Shown here piece by piece: positions 10,763 to 19,191 of a stretch of 64,000 nt of DNA. Position 1 is the stretch's first letter; every line of letters starts with the position of its first letter. The DNA is from Fen-999 sp041480065 (GTDB lineage: Bacteria > Pseudomonadota > Gammaproteobacteria > Burkholderiales > Rhodocyclaceae). A model generated the notes under the pieces. The model ran no database searches and was not told the DNA's origin. It saw nothing but the letters and a program-made list of their open reading frames with translations. The translations under genes and the position numbers were made by a program. The stretch spans positions 1 through 64,000 of the forward strand of contig JBGOZF010000004.1 in NCBI GenBank assembly GCA_041480065.1, written 5' to 3'.

Positions 10763-10775
10763 TAACGATTTGATT
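10763..10775 (-). promoter_or_regulatory. Predicted IHF binding site
   Basis: On the - strand this reads AATCAAATCGTTA, matching the IHF consensus WATCAANNNNTTR at every fixed position. It lies in an AT-rich patch (10768-10790) that stands out in this GC-rich DNA, 32 bases before the -24 box of the sigma-54 promoter. DNA bending by IHF between an enhancer and a sigma-54 promoter is a standard arrangement. A short perfect inverted repeat GAGCC-CCT-GGCTC at 10732-10744 is a weak candidate for the enhancer. Confidence 0.65.
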
Positions 10776-10806
10776 ATTATATAAAAAGACCGGACGCGCT
10801 GCTGGC

Positions 10807-10822
10807 TGGCACACGGGTTGCT
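10807..10822 (+). promoter_or_regulatory. Sigma-54 (RpoN) promoter of the PEP-CTERM gene
   Basis: TGGCAC-N5-TTGCT matches the -24/-12 consensus exactly, with correct spacing. Transcription would start near 10834, giving a leader of about 50 bases before the ATG at 10885. Known background: PEP-CTERM genes of Rhodocyclales such as Zoogloea are controlled by RpoN with the PrsK/PrsR two-component system; neither regulator is in this window. Confidence 0.85.
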
Positions 10823-10884
10823 TAGATGGTGTCAGCCGGAACATCAGGCTTGAATTGATAACCAACCATGGCATGGAGATGGAC

Positions 10885-11715
10885 ATGAAAAAACTTATAG
10901 CAGTATCAATAGCAGCGATGGGCATGGCCGCCTCGATGCCGTCGTCCGCTACGGTCATCGGCGGGATCGACTTCGGCAGCGTTATGGGCCTCAGTCACAT
11001 CGAAACCGCCACGCTGGCCGAGACCTTCGTTTCGGGTGCCGGTCAGACGCTACAAGGCTACGGCCTTGTGACCACGGTGAACGGCAACACCAGCTACTGC
11101 GCCGTCGGCAGTTGCTCCCTGTACTTCACGTTCGACTATCACGTCAGTTCTTTCGATGGCGCGAATGTGACCTTCGACAGCGGTAGCGTGAATCTTTATC
11201 GTGGCGCCGCCAACATCAACCTGATGAACCAGGACTCGCTGGCGAATCTGGCCACTATTCAGGGCATGACGCACTGGGTTCAGCTCGGCGGTCACACGTT
11301 TCTCGATCCGATCTTCAACAGCTATATCGGTAACGCGGGCGCGACTTATGTTCTGAACGGCCATGGCACGCTGACAGGCGCCACCCTAAGTGAATCGGGC
11401 CAGGGTCTGCTGGATGTCGTAGGCGGTTGGGGCCTGCTTCAGGTAGCTCAGCAACTCGACACCGACACCATTGGTGACAATATTGGTGGTCTTGCCGACC
11501 TCGTGGTAACCACGACGTCCAACAATAACCGCCTGAACCCGTTCGACGTTTCCCACGGACTGGCCAATACGTGCAAGACCAATCCGGTAGCCGGGCAATG
11601 GTGCCTGCAAGGGACCATGGACGCTAACGGCACGCTGGTTCCCGAGCCTGCCACGCTGGCCCTGGCTGGCCTGGCGATGGTTGGCCTCGGTGCAGTCCGT
11701 CGCCGCACGCGCTAA
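10885..11715 (+). CDS. PEP-CTERM sorting-domain protein
   Basis: A 276-residue exported protein with an N-terminal signal peptide (MKKLIAVSIAAMGMAASM, cleavage about residue 23) and a C-terminal tripartite PEP-CTERM signal: VPEP, a hydrophobic helix (ATLALAGLAMVGLGA) and a basic tail VRRRTR. Exosortase A, encoded at 29.5 kb, would cleave near the PEP motif. The mature part is rich in Asn, Thr, Ser and Gly, with few charges, as usual for these matrix proteins; I recognise no enzymatic domain. I chose the ATG at 10885 because GGAGATGG lies just upstream and it starts the signal peptide; ATG codons at 10867 and 10873-10879 are less likely. It has its own sigma-54 promoter and terminator, so it is monocistronic. 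Confidence 0.93.
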   Translation: MKKLIAVSIAAMGMAASMPSSATVIGGIDFGSVMGLSHIETATLAETFVSGAGQTLQGYGLVTTVNGNTSYCAVGSCSLYFTFDYHVSSFDGANVTFDSGSVNLYRGAANINLMNQDSLANLATIQGMTHWVQLGGHTFLDPIFNSYIGNAGATYVLNGHGTLTGATLSESGQGLLDVVGGWGLLQVAQQLDTDTIGDNIGGLADLVVTTTSNNNRLNPFDVSHGLANTCKTNPVAGQWCLQGTMDANGTLVPEPATLALAGLAMVGLGAVRRRTR

Positions 11716-11768
11716 GACGCCCGAGCCGAAGTAGGGCCGGGTTCTCCCGGCTCTTCGCAGTGAATCGA

Positions 11769-11804
11769 AGCCCTCTCCCGACCCCGGGGAGGGCTTTGCT
11801 TTTT
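11769..11804 (+). terminator. Rho-independent terminator after the PEP-CTERM gene
   Basis: An AGCCCTC...GAGGGCT stem (11769-11794) closed by a GC-rich loop region, followed by TTGCTTTTT. It lies 54 bases after the PEP-CTERM stop codon and would isolate that gene from the flavoenzyme gene downstream. Confidence 0.85.
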
Positions 11805-11958
11805 GGCGTTCGCCGACAGTGGCCGGCTATGGCCGGATCGGTTTGTTCCCGGAACCGGATTCTCGGGTCATAATGCGCGCGAGCGTTTCCCGCCAAGCCG
11901 GCCGACATCTCGGCTGCGGTCGGAAGTGAATACGCCGGAATCCAGGAGAGCCCAAGCC

Positions 11959-13611
11959 ATGGCGACAACCCATCTACCTGAAGCCCTTATCAGCGAACTG
12001 AGTGCGGCGATCGGCCGTGAGAATGTGGCGATCGACGACCATCAGGTTGACCTGGTGTCGCGCACCTGCATTCCCTACCGGCAGATTCCAGGGGCTGCGG
12101 TATTTCCGACCGACTCGGCGCAAGTTCAAGCGGTCGTGCGTTTGGCGAGCCGGCATGATGTCCCGGTCTGGCCGGTCAGCACCGGGAAGAACTGGGGGTA
12201 CGGCGAGAAGACCGCCTGCTATCCCGGCGGCATTACCATGATTCTCGACCGCATGACCCGAATCTGGCACGTTGATGAGGAGTTGGGCTACGCGGTGGTC
12301 GACCCCGGGGTTACCTACAAGCAGTTGAACGATTACCTCAAGCAGCACGGGTCGGGGCTCTGGGCCGATGTCGCCGGCAGCACCCAGTACGCGAGCGTGA
12401 TAGGCAACGCTCTGGATAAGGGGCGGGGTCTTACTCCCTATGCCGATCACTTCGGCGCCATTTGCGGCATGGACGTGGTGCTGGCCGACGGTGAGCTGCT
12501 GCAGACCGGTGGCGGGCCGACCGACAACAACCAATGTCGCTATGTCTACAAGTGGGGACTGGGGCCGTATCTTGATGGCATGTTCGCCCAGTCGAATCTG
12601 GGAATCGTTGTCAAGGCGGGTGTCTGGCTGATGCCTGCACCGGAGCGGTTCGACTGGGCGGTGTTCGAGTTCACCAAGGATATCGACCGCTTTCCGGAAT
12701 TCATCGACGAGATGCGTCGCCTGGTGTTCCGCGGTGCCATGCGCTCGCGCCCGCACATCGCCAACGACTTTGCCATGATGTGCATCGTTTCCCAGTACCC
12801 CTACGAGTTGTTGGCGGGCAGGCGTTGTCTCGACGAGGCGGCGATGGCCAAATGGCGGAAGCAGCATGGCGTGCCGCGCTGGACCTTCGGCTGTGGCTTG
12901 TACGGCAGCCCGGAAGAGGTTCGTTTTCAGAAGAGAGCCCTCCGCCGGGGGCTGGGACGCCATGGCATGATCCAGTTCGTCGGCGTGGCTGCCGAGGATT
13001 CGCTGCTCGGCCGCATTGCCCGCTGGCTTGCGCCATTCGTCAACAAACTGATGGGCAAGTCCGATTCGTTCATCGATGCACTGATTCCGGCGATCAACCT
13101 GTACAAGGGGATTCCGACCGACTTCTTCGCCCGCCAGGTCTATTTCAAGTCCCACCAGGAGAAACCTGAGCAGGACATCGATCCGGCGCGGGACCAGTGC
13201 GGTTTCTTGTGGATCGGCCCGGTGGTGCCGTTTACCTCGGGCCACATCATGGAAGCACTTGGCCTGGCGAAGCGAATCTTCGATCGCCATGAATTCGACA
13301 TGTTCGTCGAGCTCATCGTGGAAGGCCCAAGATCCGTCATCATGCTTCTGGGTGTGTTCTACGAACGCAACGACCAGGCGGATGCGGCGCGGGCCACGGC
13401 CTGGTACCAGGAAACGAGGCAGAGCTTCCTGGACAAGGGCTACCCCCCCTATCGGACGACGACGATGAGCATGCCGAACTCGACGGCGAGCAATCCGACC
13501 TTTCGCGACTTCATGGCGGCCGTCAAGAATGCAGTCGATCCGCAGAACATCATTGCACCTGGGCGCTATGGTATGCCGATGCGCCCCGGGGGGCCGGAAG
13601 CATCCGACTAG
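11959..13611 (+). CDS. FAD-dependent oxidoreductase of the vanillyl-alcohol oxidase / 4-cresol dehydrogenase family
   Basis: A 550-residue PCMH-type flavoprotein. The FAD-binding half contains the pyrophosphate loop region PVSTGKNWGYGEK (about residues 73-85), then VDPGVTYKQLNDYL and GNALDKGRGLTPYADHF. The C-terminal half ends with a substrate-binding cap and the motif DPQNIIAPGRYG typical of the family. A GYPPYR motif near residue 500 resembles the catalytic Tyr-Arg pair of vanillyl-alcohol oxidase and 4-cresol dehydrogenase, enzymes that oxidise para-alkyl phenols. No signal peptide. ATG 11959 is chosen because CAGGAGAG precedes it and the upstream extension to 11803 overlaps the terminator. 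Its stop codon overlaps the convergent SDR stop in a CTAG palindrome. The substrate is unknown; a phenolic N-acyl amino acid is an attractive guess given the cluster. Confidence 0.85.
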   Translation: MATTHLPEALISELSAAIGRENVAIDDHQVDLVSRTCIPYRQIPGAAVFPTDSAQVQAVVRLASRHDVPVWPVSTGKNWGYGEKTACYPGGITMILDRMTRIWHVDEELGYAVVDPGVTYKQLNDYLKQHGSGLWADVAGSTQYASVIGNALDKGRGLTPYADHFGAICGMDVVLADGELLQTGGGPTDNNQCRYVYKWGLGPYLDGMFAQSNLGIVVKAGVWLMPAPERFDWAVFEFTKDIDRFPEFIDEMRRLVFRGAMRSRPHIANDFAMMCIVSQYPYELLAGRRCLDEAAMAKWRKQHGVPRWTFGCGLYGSPEEVRFQKRALRRGLGRHGMIQFVGVAAEDSLLGRIARWLAPFVNKLMGKSDSFIDALIPAINLYKGIPTDFFARQVYFKSHQEKPEQDIDPARDQCGFLWIGPVVPFTSGHIMEALGLAKRIFDRHEFDMFVELIVEGPRSVIMLLGVFYERNDQADAARATAWYQETRQSFLDKGYPPYRTTTMSMPNSTASNPTFRDFMAAVKNAVDPQNIIAPGRYGMPMRPGGPEASD

Positions 13612-14780
13612 GGTTCGTTTAACGGCGGTCTGGTGCGCCCGGAGGCTGTCGGGCTGCTTGCGTAGCGCTGGTCCAGGTAGTGATCCAGGACCTTGGGCAG
13701 ATAGTCCTCGGGGTTGGGAATCGCGATTCCCCGCCGGGCCAGCCAAGCACTGCATTCTTCATTTCCGAAGGCCTGCCGGTCTGCCAGATAATCGAGATAC
13801 ACCGGCAAGGTTGCGAGGGCCCGGCGCTGGCTGGGTGGGGCCAGCCAGGCGGCAGCCTGGGCCAGTCGGCAGTACCAGCGCAGGGGAAGATTCATCGCCG
13901 ACGGCACGCGCAGGCCGTGGCGCGAAAATGCGCCCCGAACGATCGTCTTGACTCGCTCCAGCGTTGGCGCGCGACCGGCGCCGGAACACACATGGAAGAT
14001 CCGTCCTGCCGTTGTCAGGTCGCGACTCGCTTCGACGATGGCCTCGGCCACGCTGTCGCAGGATATGACATCCAACTGTGCACCGCCGAAATCCGGATAG
14101 AGGCCCAGTGTCTTGCGTCCGGAGAGGAACTCGCAGAGGAAATAGAAGATCTGGAAGTGGATGACGCGGCCGTTCCGGGAATCGCCGATGACCATGCTGG
14201 GCCGGTGTACTGTGACCGGCAGACGATCCGTCTCCATGGCACTGTGGATCATCGATTCGGCTTCCGCCTTGGCCTGCTCGTAAGTGTTGTGGAAGGTCGG
14301 CATTTCCTTCAGCCAGGCCTCGGGCAGGATGCCGTTGCGTTTGCCGGCGACCCCCAGGGTGCTGACGAAATCCACCTTGGCGAGTTGCCCGGTATCGGCG
14401 ATCCGTCGCGCCAGGCCGAGGATTTGCTCAGCCGAGCCGACCGCCGATCGGCGCGCATCCTCCAGTCCCAGGTTCATGCGTACGGTGCCTGCGCAGTGGA
14501 TGATGTGCGTGCACTGCCTGGCCAGTTCTGCGTATTGCACATCGCCGAGACCGAAACCGGGCAGCGCGGCATCGCCGGCCAGTGCGTGGATGCGCTTCGC
14601 TTTGTCAGCGTCGTCTTGCCAACCCCAGAACCGCAGAAGCTCTCCCATCCGTTCGGCCAGGACCGGCTCGGAGCCGGCCCGGATCAGCAGCCAAACCTCC
14701 GTATCGGGGATGCTCAGAATCAACGGCACGACGGCGCTGCCGACGACGCCCGTTGCGCCGGTGATGAAATAGGTGCCTAT
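13608..14780 (-). CDS. Thioester-reductase-like NAD(P)-dependent SDR, probably with an AUA start codon
   Basis: An extended SDR of the NAD_binding_4 (thioester reductase/fatty acyl reductase-like) type, which uses NAD(P)H on an activated acyl group or a sugar-like substrate. Visible: HIIHCAGTVRMN, VDFVSTLGVAGKRN with the catalytic Ser, and NTYEQAKAEAE carrying the YxxxK pair. The dinucleotide-binding loop ITGATGVVGS lies upstream of the first usual start (GTG 14729) but in the same open frame. No ATG, GTG or TTG occurs before it; the frame instead begins naturally at ATA 14778-14780, four bases after GGGGAGG, overlapping the TAG of the upstream synthetase. I therefore annotate from the ATA (390 residues). 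It is third in a - strand operon after the amidotransferase and synthetase. Confidence 0.78.
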   Translation of the reverse strand: MGTYFITGATGVVGSAVVPLILSIPDTEVWLLIRAGSEPVLAERMGELLRFWGWQDDADKAKRIHALAGDAALPGFGLGDVQYAELARQCTHIIHCAGTVRMNLGLEDARRSAVGSAEQILGLARRIADTGQLAKVDFVSTLGVAGKRNGILPEAWLKEMPTFHNTYEQAKAEAESMIHSAMETDRLPVTVHRPSMVIGDSRNGRVIHFQIFYFLCEFLSGRKTLGLYPDFGGAQLDVISCDSVAEAIVEASRDLTTAGRIFHVCSGAGRAPTLERVKTIVRGAFSRHGLRVPSAMNLPLRWYCRLAQAAAWLAPPSQRRALATLPVYLDYLADRQAFGNEECSAWLARRGIAIPNPEDYLPKVLDHYLDQRYASSPTASGRTRPPLNEP

Positions 14781-16561
14781 GGTGCCTCCCCGACGAGCGG
14801 TCGTGACCTTTGCTGCCGGCCGGCCAACTGGTCATACAACCCATCGAGTTGCGCTCGGTATTTGGCCTCGATGGACGCGCGGCGAAGCTTGAGATTGCTG
14901 GTGAGTTCACCGCCGGCGATGGTGAGAGGAGTGCGTGTGACCAGTATTCCCGCCGGACGATCGTGGGCCGGGAGGGTGGCGCAGACGCCGGACAGATCGT
15001 CTGCGATCTTCTCCAGCGTGTCGGTGGCTACGGATGTTCCTTCTCCAGGTGCGTCAGGCAACTGGCTCGGGTTCACGCATAGCAGCGCGACAGGGACCGG
15101 TCGGTTACGGCCGAATACCACGGCATGCTCGACATAGGGAAGCTGCTTGATCTTCGCCTCGATGGGGACCGGGGCGATGCGACGACCGGTGGATGTCTTG
15201 AAGACGTCGGACTTGCGTCCGGTGAGCCAAATGAAGCCGTCCGCGTCCTGGCGGGCATAGTCGCCGGTATGCAGAAAGCCGTCGGCATCGAGCGGCGAGG
15301 CTTCGTTTGACTCTCCATAGTAGCCGCCAAACACTCCGCGACCGCGCACCAGAAGCTCGCTGTCCTCCGCGAGCCGGATCTCGTTCTGCGGCAGAGGGCG
15401 GCCCACGCTGCCGAACCGGTAGCACTCGGGGGAATTGATGGCGATCGGGACTACATTCTCGCTGGTGCCATAGGCTTCCAGGATGAGCCAGCCGATAGCG
15501 TGGAAGTCTTCCATGAGCCAAACCGGCAACGGAGCCGAGCCGCTGACCATGAATTTCAGGTCGGGCCCCATCAACGTGCGGATCCGGCGCAGGAAAAGGC
15601 CGTCAGCGAATCGATGGGCGATCTGCAAGAGCGGTCCTGGCCGGCGGCCATCCCGTTCCTGCCGGTGGTATTCCGAACCTATCCGGCGCGCCCAATGGAC
15701 GCCCCGGCGCACCCACGCGGGGCGCCGGGCGAGGTTGTCCTCGATGCCGGCGTGGAGCTTCTCGAAGAACCGCGGCACCCCGATGAATATGGTTGGCCGG
15801 ATTCCCGGCAATCGGTCGATGATTTCGATCGGGTTCTCGACGAAATACGATTCGCCACCACGGATCATCCCGCAGAGGTTGATCATGCGCTGAAACAGGT
15901 TCGACAGCGGCAGCCAGCAGGCGAAGCGGGCGCCCTCGCCGACACTGCTGAAGCGCCCCAGAATGGCCTCGCATGCCACGCAGATCTGGCCATGCGTGGA
16001 GGCGACACCCTTGGGCTGGCCAGTACTGCCTGAGGTAAAAACGATCGTGGCAAGATCCTGCGGATGCACTTGCGGCCGGGGAATCGCCGATGTGGCCGAT
16101 TGCTCCAGCAGGGCAGAGAGGGCATGGCAGCCGCCGGCTGTTGCCGGTCCGTTAACGATGCTGACTAGCGGCGGACCCGGCATCTGTTCCACCAAAGGCT
16201 GCACCTGCTCCTGGCGAGCGACGCACAGCGCACGAGGAAGCACGGTGCTCAGGATATGGCTGATGTTATCGGGTGCGTCGTGAGCGTCGATCCCCACCAC
16301 CACGCATCCGGCAGCCAGGGCAGCCAGATGGCAGATCTCCCACTCGATGCTTGTGGGCATCATGATCGCCACCCGGTCGCCGGGAAGCAGCCCCAGCCGG
16401 ATCAGGTGGCCGGAGAGATTCTGCACTCTCGCCGCGACCGACTGCCAAGTCTCACCTGTCCAGCCATCGGCGGTGTGGCGCCAGAAAGCCGTTGCCGCAG
16501 GCGACCGTGCGACGCGTTCCCAGAGACAGGCCGGGACGGTCGTCGGATTGCTGGTGGTCAT
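14777..16561 (-). CDS. AMP-dependent acyl-CoA synthetase/ligase
   Basis: A 594-residue adenylate-forming enzyme of the long-chain acyl-CoA synthetase type. It activates a carboxylic acid with ATP to an acyl-adenylate and transfers it to CoA or a carrier protein. Motifs: the phosphate loop VFTSGSTGQPKGVAS (about residues 171-185), GSAPLPVWL and LEAYGTSENV (A5-like), LHTGDYARQDADGF (A7) and LTGRKSDVFKTSTGRRIAP (A8 hinge). There is no C-terminal carrier domain. Its ATG overlaps the stop of the upstream amidotransferase (ATGA), and its TAG overlaps the start of the SDR, so all three are translationally coupled. It is not the usual exosortase-associated ligase family as far as I can judge. Confidence 0.9.
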   Translation of the reverse strand: MTTSNPTTVPACLWERVARSPAATAFWRHTADGWTGETWQSVAARVQNLSGHLIRLGLLPGDRVAIMMPTSIEWEICHLAALAAGCVVVGIDAHDAPDNISHILSTVLPRALCVARQEQVQPLVEQMPGPPLVSIVNGPATAGGCHALSALLEQSATSAIPRPQVHPQDLATIVFTSGSTGQPKGVASTHGQICVACEAILGRFSSVGEGARFACWLPLSNLFQRMINLCGMIRGGESYFVENPIEIIDRLPGIRPTIFIGVPRFFEKLHAGIEDNLARRPAWVRRGVHWARRIGSEYHRQERDGRRPGPLLQIAHRFADGLFLRRIRTLMGPDLKFMVSGSAPLPVWLMEDFHAIGWLILEAYGTSENVVPIAINSPECYRFGSVGRPLPQNEIRLAEDSELLVRGRGVFGGYYGESNEASPLDADGFLHTGDYARQDADGFIWLTGRKSDVFKTSTGRRIAPVPIEAKIKQLPYVEHAVVFGRNRPVPVALLCVNPSQLPDAPGEGTSVATDTLEKIADDLSGVCATLPAHDRPAGILVTRTPLTIAGGELTSNLKLRRASIEAKYRAQLDGLYDQLAGRQQRSRPLVGEAP

Positions 16562-17643
16562 GGAGATGCGGTGCGCAGGAGCGGAGGGTCATAAGCACCG
16601 ACAGGCAGGCGAATCTGCAGATCCGCATCCTTCAGGCCAAGCCAGCGCATGCTGCGGGTGACATTGCGGCCGAGAAAGACCCGCCGTCGGATCATCATAT
16701 CCACGATCGGTCCCATCGCGCGCCAATAGGCGACACTGGCTTTGCCCTCGCGGATCAGGGCGGCGAATTCCGGCGCATAGGGGTTGTAGCCAAAGTGCTT
16801 GAGGTCTGAATACATCATCAGCCAGTTGATTGGATAGTTGCTGACGATGGGGTTGGCGTGACCCTTGCGCTTGACCAGTCCAAGTTCAGCAACCTTGGCC
16901 ATGGCCACGTCCTGATCGTAGTCCCACGCGTGGTAGGGGGCGAGGTAGCGTGGGAAGCGGGTCCCGGCCGGTAGGTCGAGCGGGTTATAGAAATGGCGAA
17001 GTTCATCGGCGCTGAACTCGCCGCACTCCTTGAGATGCGGCGGCGTCCAGTCCTCATTGCGGATCAATTCCCGGGAGAATTCGTATCGCATCCGGGCGGG
17101 ATCGGGTTGGCCCGGGGAGTATCCGGCCAGGATGAGAGGAATGTTCTTCTCGATGGCGATGCGAATCGCTTCGCCTTCGAACAAGGGTGCATAGACGTAG
17201 GACACCGTGTATACCGCGCCGCGCGCTTCCTGATTACGAAGCAAATAGGCGAACAGGCGACTGAAAAACCGCGGCGCCGGTGAATACACCAGGTGATCGA
17301 TGTCCAGCTTGGCCAGAGCCGTGCGGATATTGCTCCACGCCACTTGAGGCAGGTCTATGTCGGCGGTAAACGCCAGCACACGCAAACCGTATTCGACCTT
17401 GAGCTTGTGAAGCAAAAGAATGCTGTCCTTGCCGCCGCTCAGCGGCACAATGCAGTCATGGGATGCGCCCTTGAAATTCCGGCAACCGCGCAGCGTGTCC
17501 TCGAGGTCCTTGCGCAGGGCAGTGTCGGGCGCGGCGACTGTCGCTGACGGTGAGTAGGTCCTGCAATCTCGGCATATTCCAGCGGCGTCGATATCCGAAC
17601 CTGGGACCGCATCAGGCAGCAAGCATCTCTTGCATCGTTTCAT
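16558..17643 (-). CDS. PP-loop ATP pyrophosphatase, N-acetyl sugar amidotransferase-like
   Basis: A 361-residue cytoplasmic protein with an N-terminal Cys4 metal-binding knuckle (CKRC at residues 4-7, CRDC about 24-27) and a PP-loop LSGGKDS (about residues 68-74), followed by VLAFTADIDLP. This is the architecture of the WbpG/PseA/LegG-type N-acetyl sugar amidotransferases, which adenylate a carbonyl or amide group and install an amidine with ammonia from a HisH-like glutaminase. No HisH/HisF-like partner is visible in the window, so either free ammonia is used or the true substrate is different. First gene of a three-gene - strand operon with the acyl-CoA synthetase and SDR. Confidence 0.82.
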   Translation of the reverse strand: MKRCKRCLLPDAVPGSDIDAAGICRDCRTYSPSATVAAPDTALRKDLEDTLRGCRNFKGASHDCIVPLSGGKDSILLLHKLKVEYGLRVLAFTADIDLPQVAWSNIRTALAKLDIDHLVYSPAPRFFSRLFAYLLRNQEARGAVYTVSYVYAPLFEGEAIRIAIEKNIPLILAGYSPGQPDPARMRYEFSRELIRNEDWTPPHLKECGEFSADELRHFYNPLDLPAGTRFPRYLAPYHAWDYDQDVAMAKVAELGLVKRKGHANPIVSNYPINWLMMYSDLKHFGYNPYAPEFAALIREGKASVAYWRAMGPIVDMMIRRRVFLGRNVTRSMRWLGLKDADLQIRLPVGAYDPPLLRTASP

Positions 17644-17961
17644 GGTGGCACTGAGAGCGACTGGTGGATAATGCAGTATCTCACGCTAATCCGGACGAAT
17701 AGCTTAGCTTAGAAAACCGCTGTCGACTACCGCTGAGTTCATTGGCATCAAGTCCCCTCGGGGGGGGCGAAAGTTCGGCCGGCATTGTCCGGGCACGGAG
17801 TGGACCAGATGTCATTTCCGGTTGGGCGGCTGCTGAGCGCAGTTGCTGTTGCATGAATATGCCGCATCGTAGTCAAATGTGCGCGTGGTTACGCGCCATC
17901 AGTTCACAGGCCAGCATAGCGTATAAGCGTTATGTGTTGCCTGCAAGACGACCAATACGGA
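17644..17961. other. Divergent intergenic region
   Basis: About 318 bases between the divergent amidotransferase and the FtsX-type permease gene. Codon structure is absent in all frames that I checked. It should carry the promoters of both units, but I found no convincing sigma-70 or sigma-54 box; a GGCAC at 17648 has no correctly spaced TTGC. A C4/G8 run (17754-17766) is the only notable sequence. Confidence 0.5.
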
Positions 17962-19191
17962 ATGCCGACAATTTCGAACGACATCAGCCTTGCGACCCGC
18001 AACCTCAGAAGGAATACGAGTCGCACTTTGGCCGGGGTGTTTACCGTGGCCAGCGGAGTTGTCGCCTATCTGCTCGCCGGAGGCTTCATCGCCTGGATAT
18101 TTCAGGATATGCGCGAGGCGACCATCCATTCACAGCTCGGTCACGCCCAGATTGTCCGGCCGGACTTTCTCGAGCGTGGAATCGCAAATCCCTATGGATT
18201 CCTGCTGCCGGCCGATTCGGTCGAGCAGCAGGCGCTGGCAGGCATGCCCGGCGTGGTTTCGGTGACACCGCGACTCGTATTCAGCGGACTCATCAGTCTT
18301 GGCGAAACCACGGTGGCGTTTGCCGGCGAGGGAATCGATCCGGTCCGCGAACGACCGATCAGTAGCCGGATCCGCCTGCTTGAAGGTGCCGATCTCGCCA
18401 GCGCCGACGAACGCAGGATCCTGCTCGGCGAAGGCCTGGCCAGGAATCTCGGTGCCAAACCAGGTGACAGCGTCGTATTGCTCGGAACCACCGCCAAAGG
18501 CAGTGCCAGCGCCGTTGAACTCACAGTCGCCGGGATCTTTGCTAGTGTCAGCAAGGAGTACGATGACAATGCCGTTCGCGTGCCGATCGACGTCGCACGC
18601 AAGCTCATGCGTGTCGCCGGCGCAACCTCATGGGTTGTCCTCCTTGATGCCGCCGATCGCACGGATCGATTTGTCGCTGCGGCCCGGGCGCGGTTGCCGT
18701 CCGGCTCTTTCGAAGTGGTGCCCTGGACGGCGCTGGCGGATTTCTATAACAAGACGGTCCTGTTGTTCTCCAAGCAGATCAACGTGGTCAAAGTCATCAT
18801 CGGCCTGATCATCGTGCTGACGATTTCCAATACGCTGACGATGAGCGTCCTGGAGCGAACGACCGAAATCGGCACCAGCCTGGCAATCGGGCTGCGCCGG
18901 TACGCGGTCATGCGCCTCTTTGTCGTCGAAGGCCTGCTGATCGGGGTTGTCGGCGGTCTTGCCGGTCTGATCGGCGGCAAGCTCCTGGCGATGGGCATTT
19001 CAGCCATCGGCATACCGATGCCGCCGCCCCCTGGCATGGCGCATGGGTACGTCGGACAGATCCTGGTTTCACCCGCACTAGCTGTCGATGCGCTCATCGT
19101 CGCATTGGTCACTACGCTCCTGGCCAGCCTATTGCCGGCCTGGAAAGCCGGGCGCATGAGCATCGTCGACGCCTTGAGGTACGGCCAGTGA
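17962..19191 (+). CDS. ABC transporter permease, FtsX/MacB type (first)
   Basis: A 409-residue membrane protein with one N-terminal membrane segment (LAGVFTVASGVVAYLLAGGFI), a periplasmic domain of about 200 residues, and three C-terminal segments (VVKVIIGLIIVLTISNTLTMSV; LLIGVVGGLAGLIGG; ALAVDALIVALVTTLLASL). The ERTTEIGTSLAIG motif after the second segment is the FtsX coupling region that contacts the ATPase. I start at ATG 17962 (MPTISNDISLATRNLRRN), typical of LolC/LolE-like permeases; an upstream ATG at 17932 adds ten unconserved residues. Its stop overlaps the start of the second permease. The matching ATPase is most likely the LolD-like one at 8403. Confidence 0.9.
   Translation: MPTISNDISLATRNLRRNTSRTLAGVFTVASGVVAYLLAGGFIAWIFQDMREATIHSQLGHAQIVRPDFLERGIANPYGFLLPADSVEQQALAGMPGVVSVTPRLVFSGLISLGETTVAFAGEGIDPVRERPISSRIRLLEGADLASADERRILLGEGLARNLGAKPGDSVVLLGTTAKGSASAVELTVAGIFASVSKEYDDNAVRVPIDVARKLMRVAGATSWVVLLDAADRTDRFVAAARARLPSGSFEVVPWTALADFYNKTVLLFSKQINVVKVIIGLIIVLTISNTLTMSVLERTTEIGTSLAIGLRRYAVMRLFVVEGLLIGVVGGLAGLIGGKLLAMGISAIGIPMPPPPGMAHGYVGQILVSPALAVDALIVALVTTLLASLLPAWKAGRMSIVDALRYGQ

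Noticed and set aside
13680..15137. A 485-codon + strand frame opposite the SDR and synthetase genes
   Set aside because: No family motif, low-complexity composition, and fully overlapped by two - strand genes with intact catalytic motifs.
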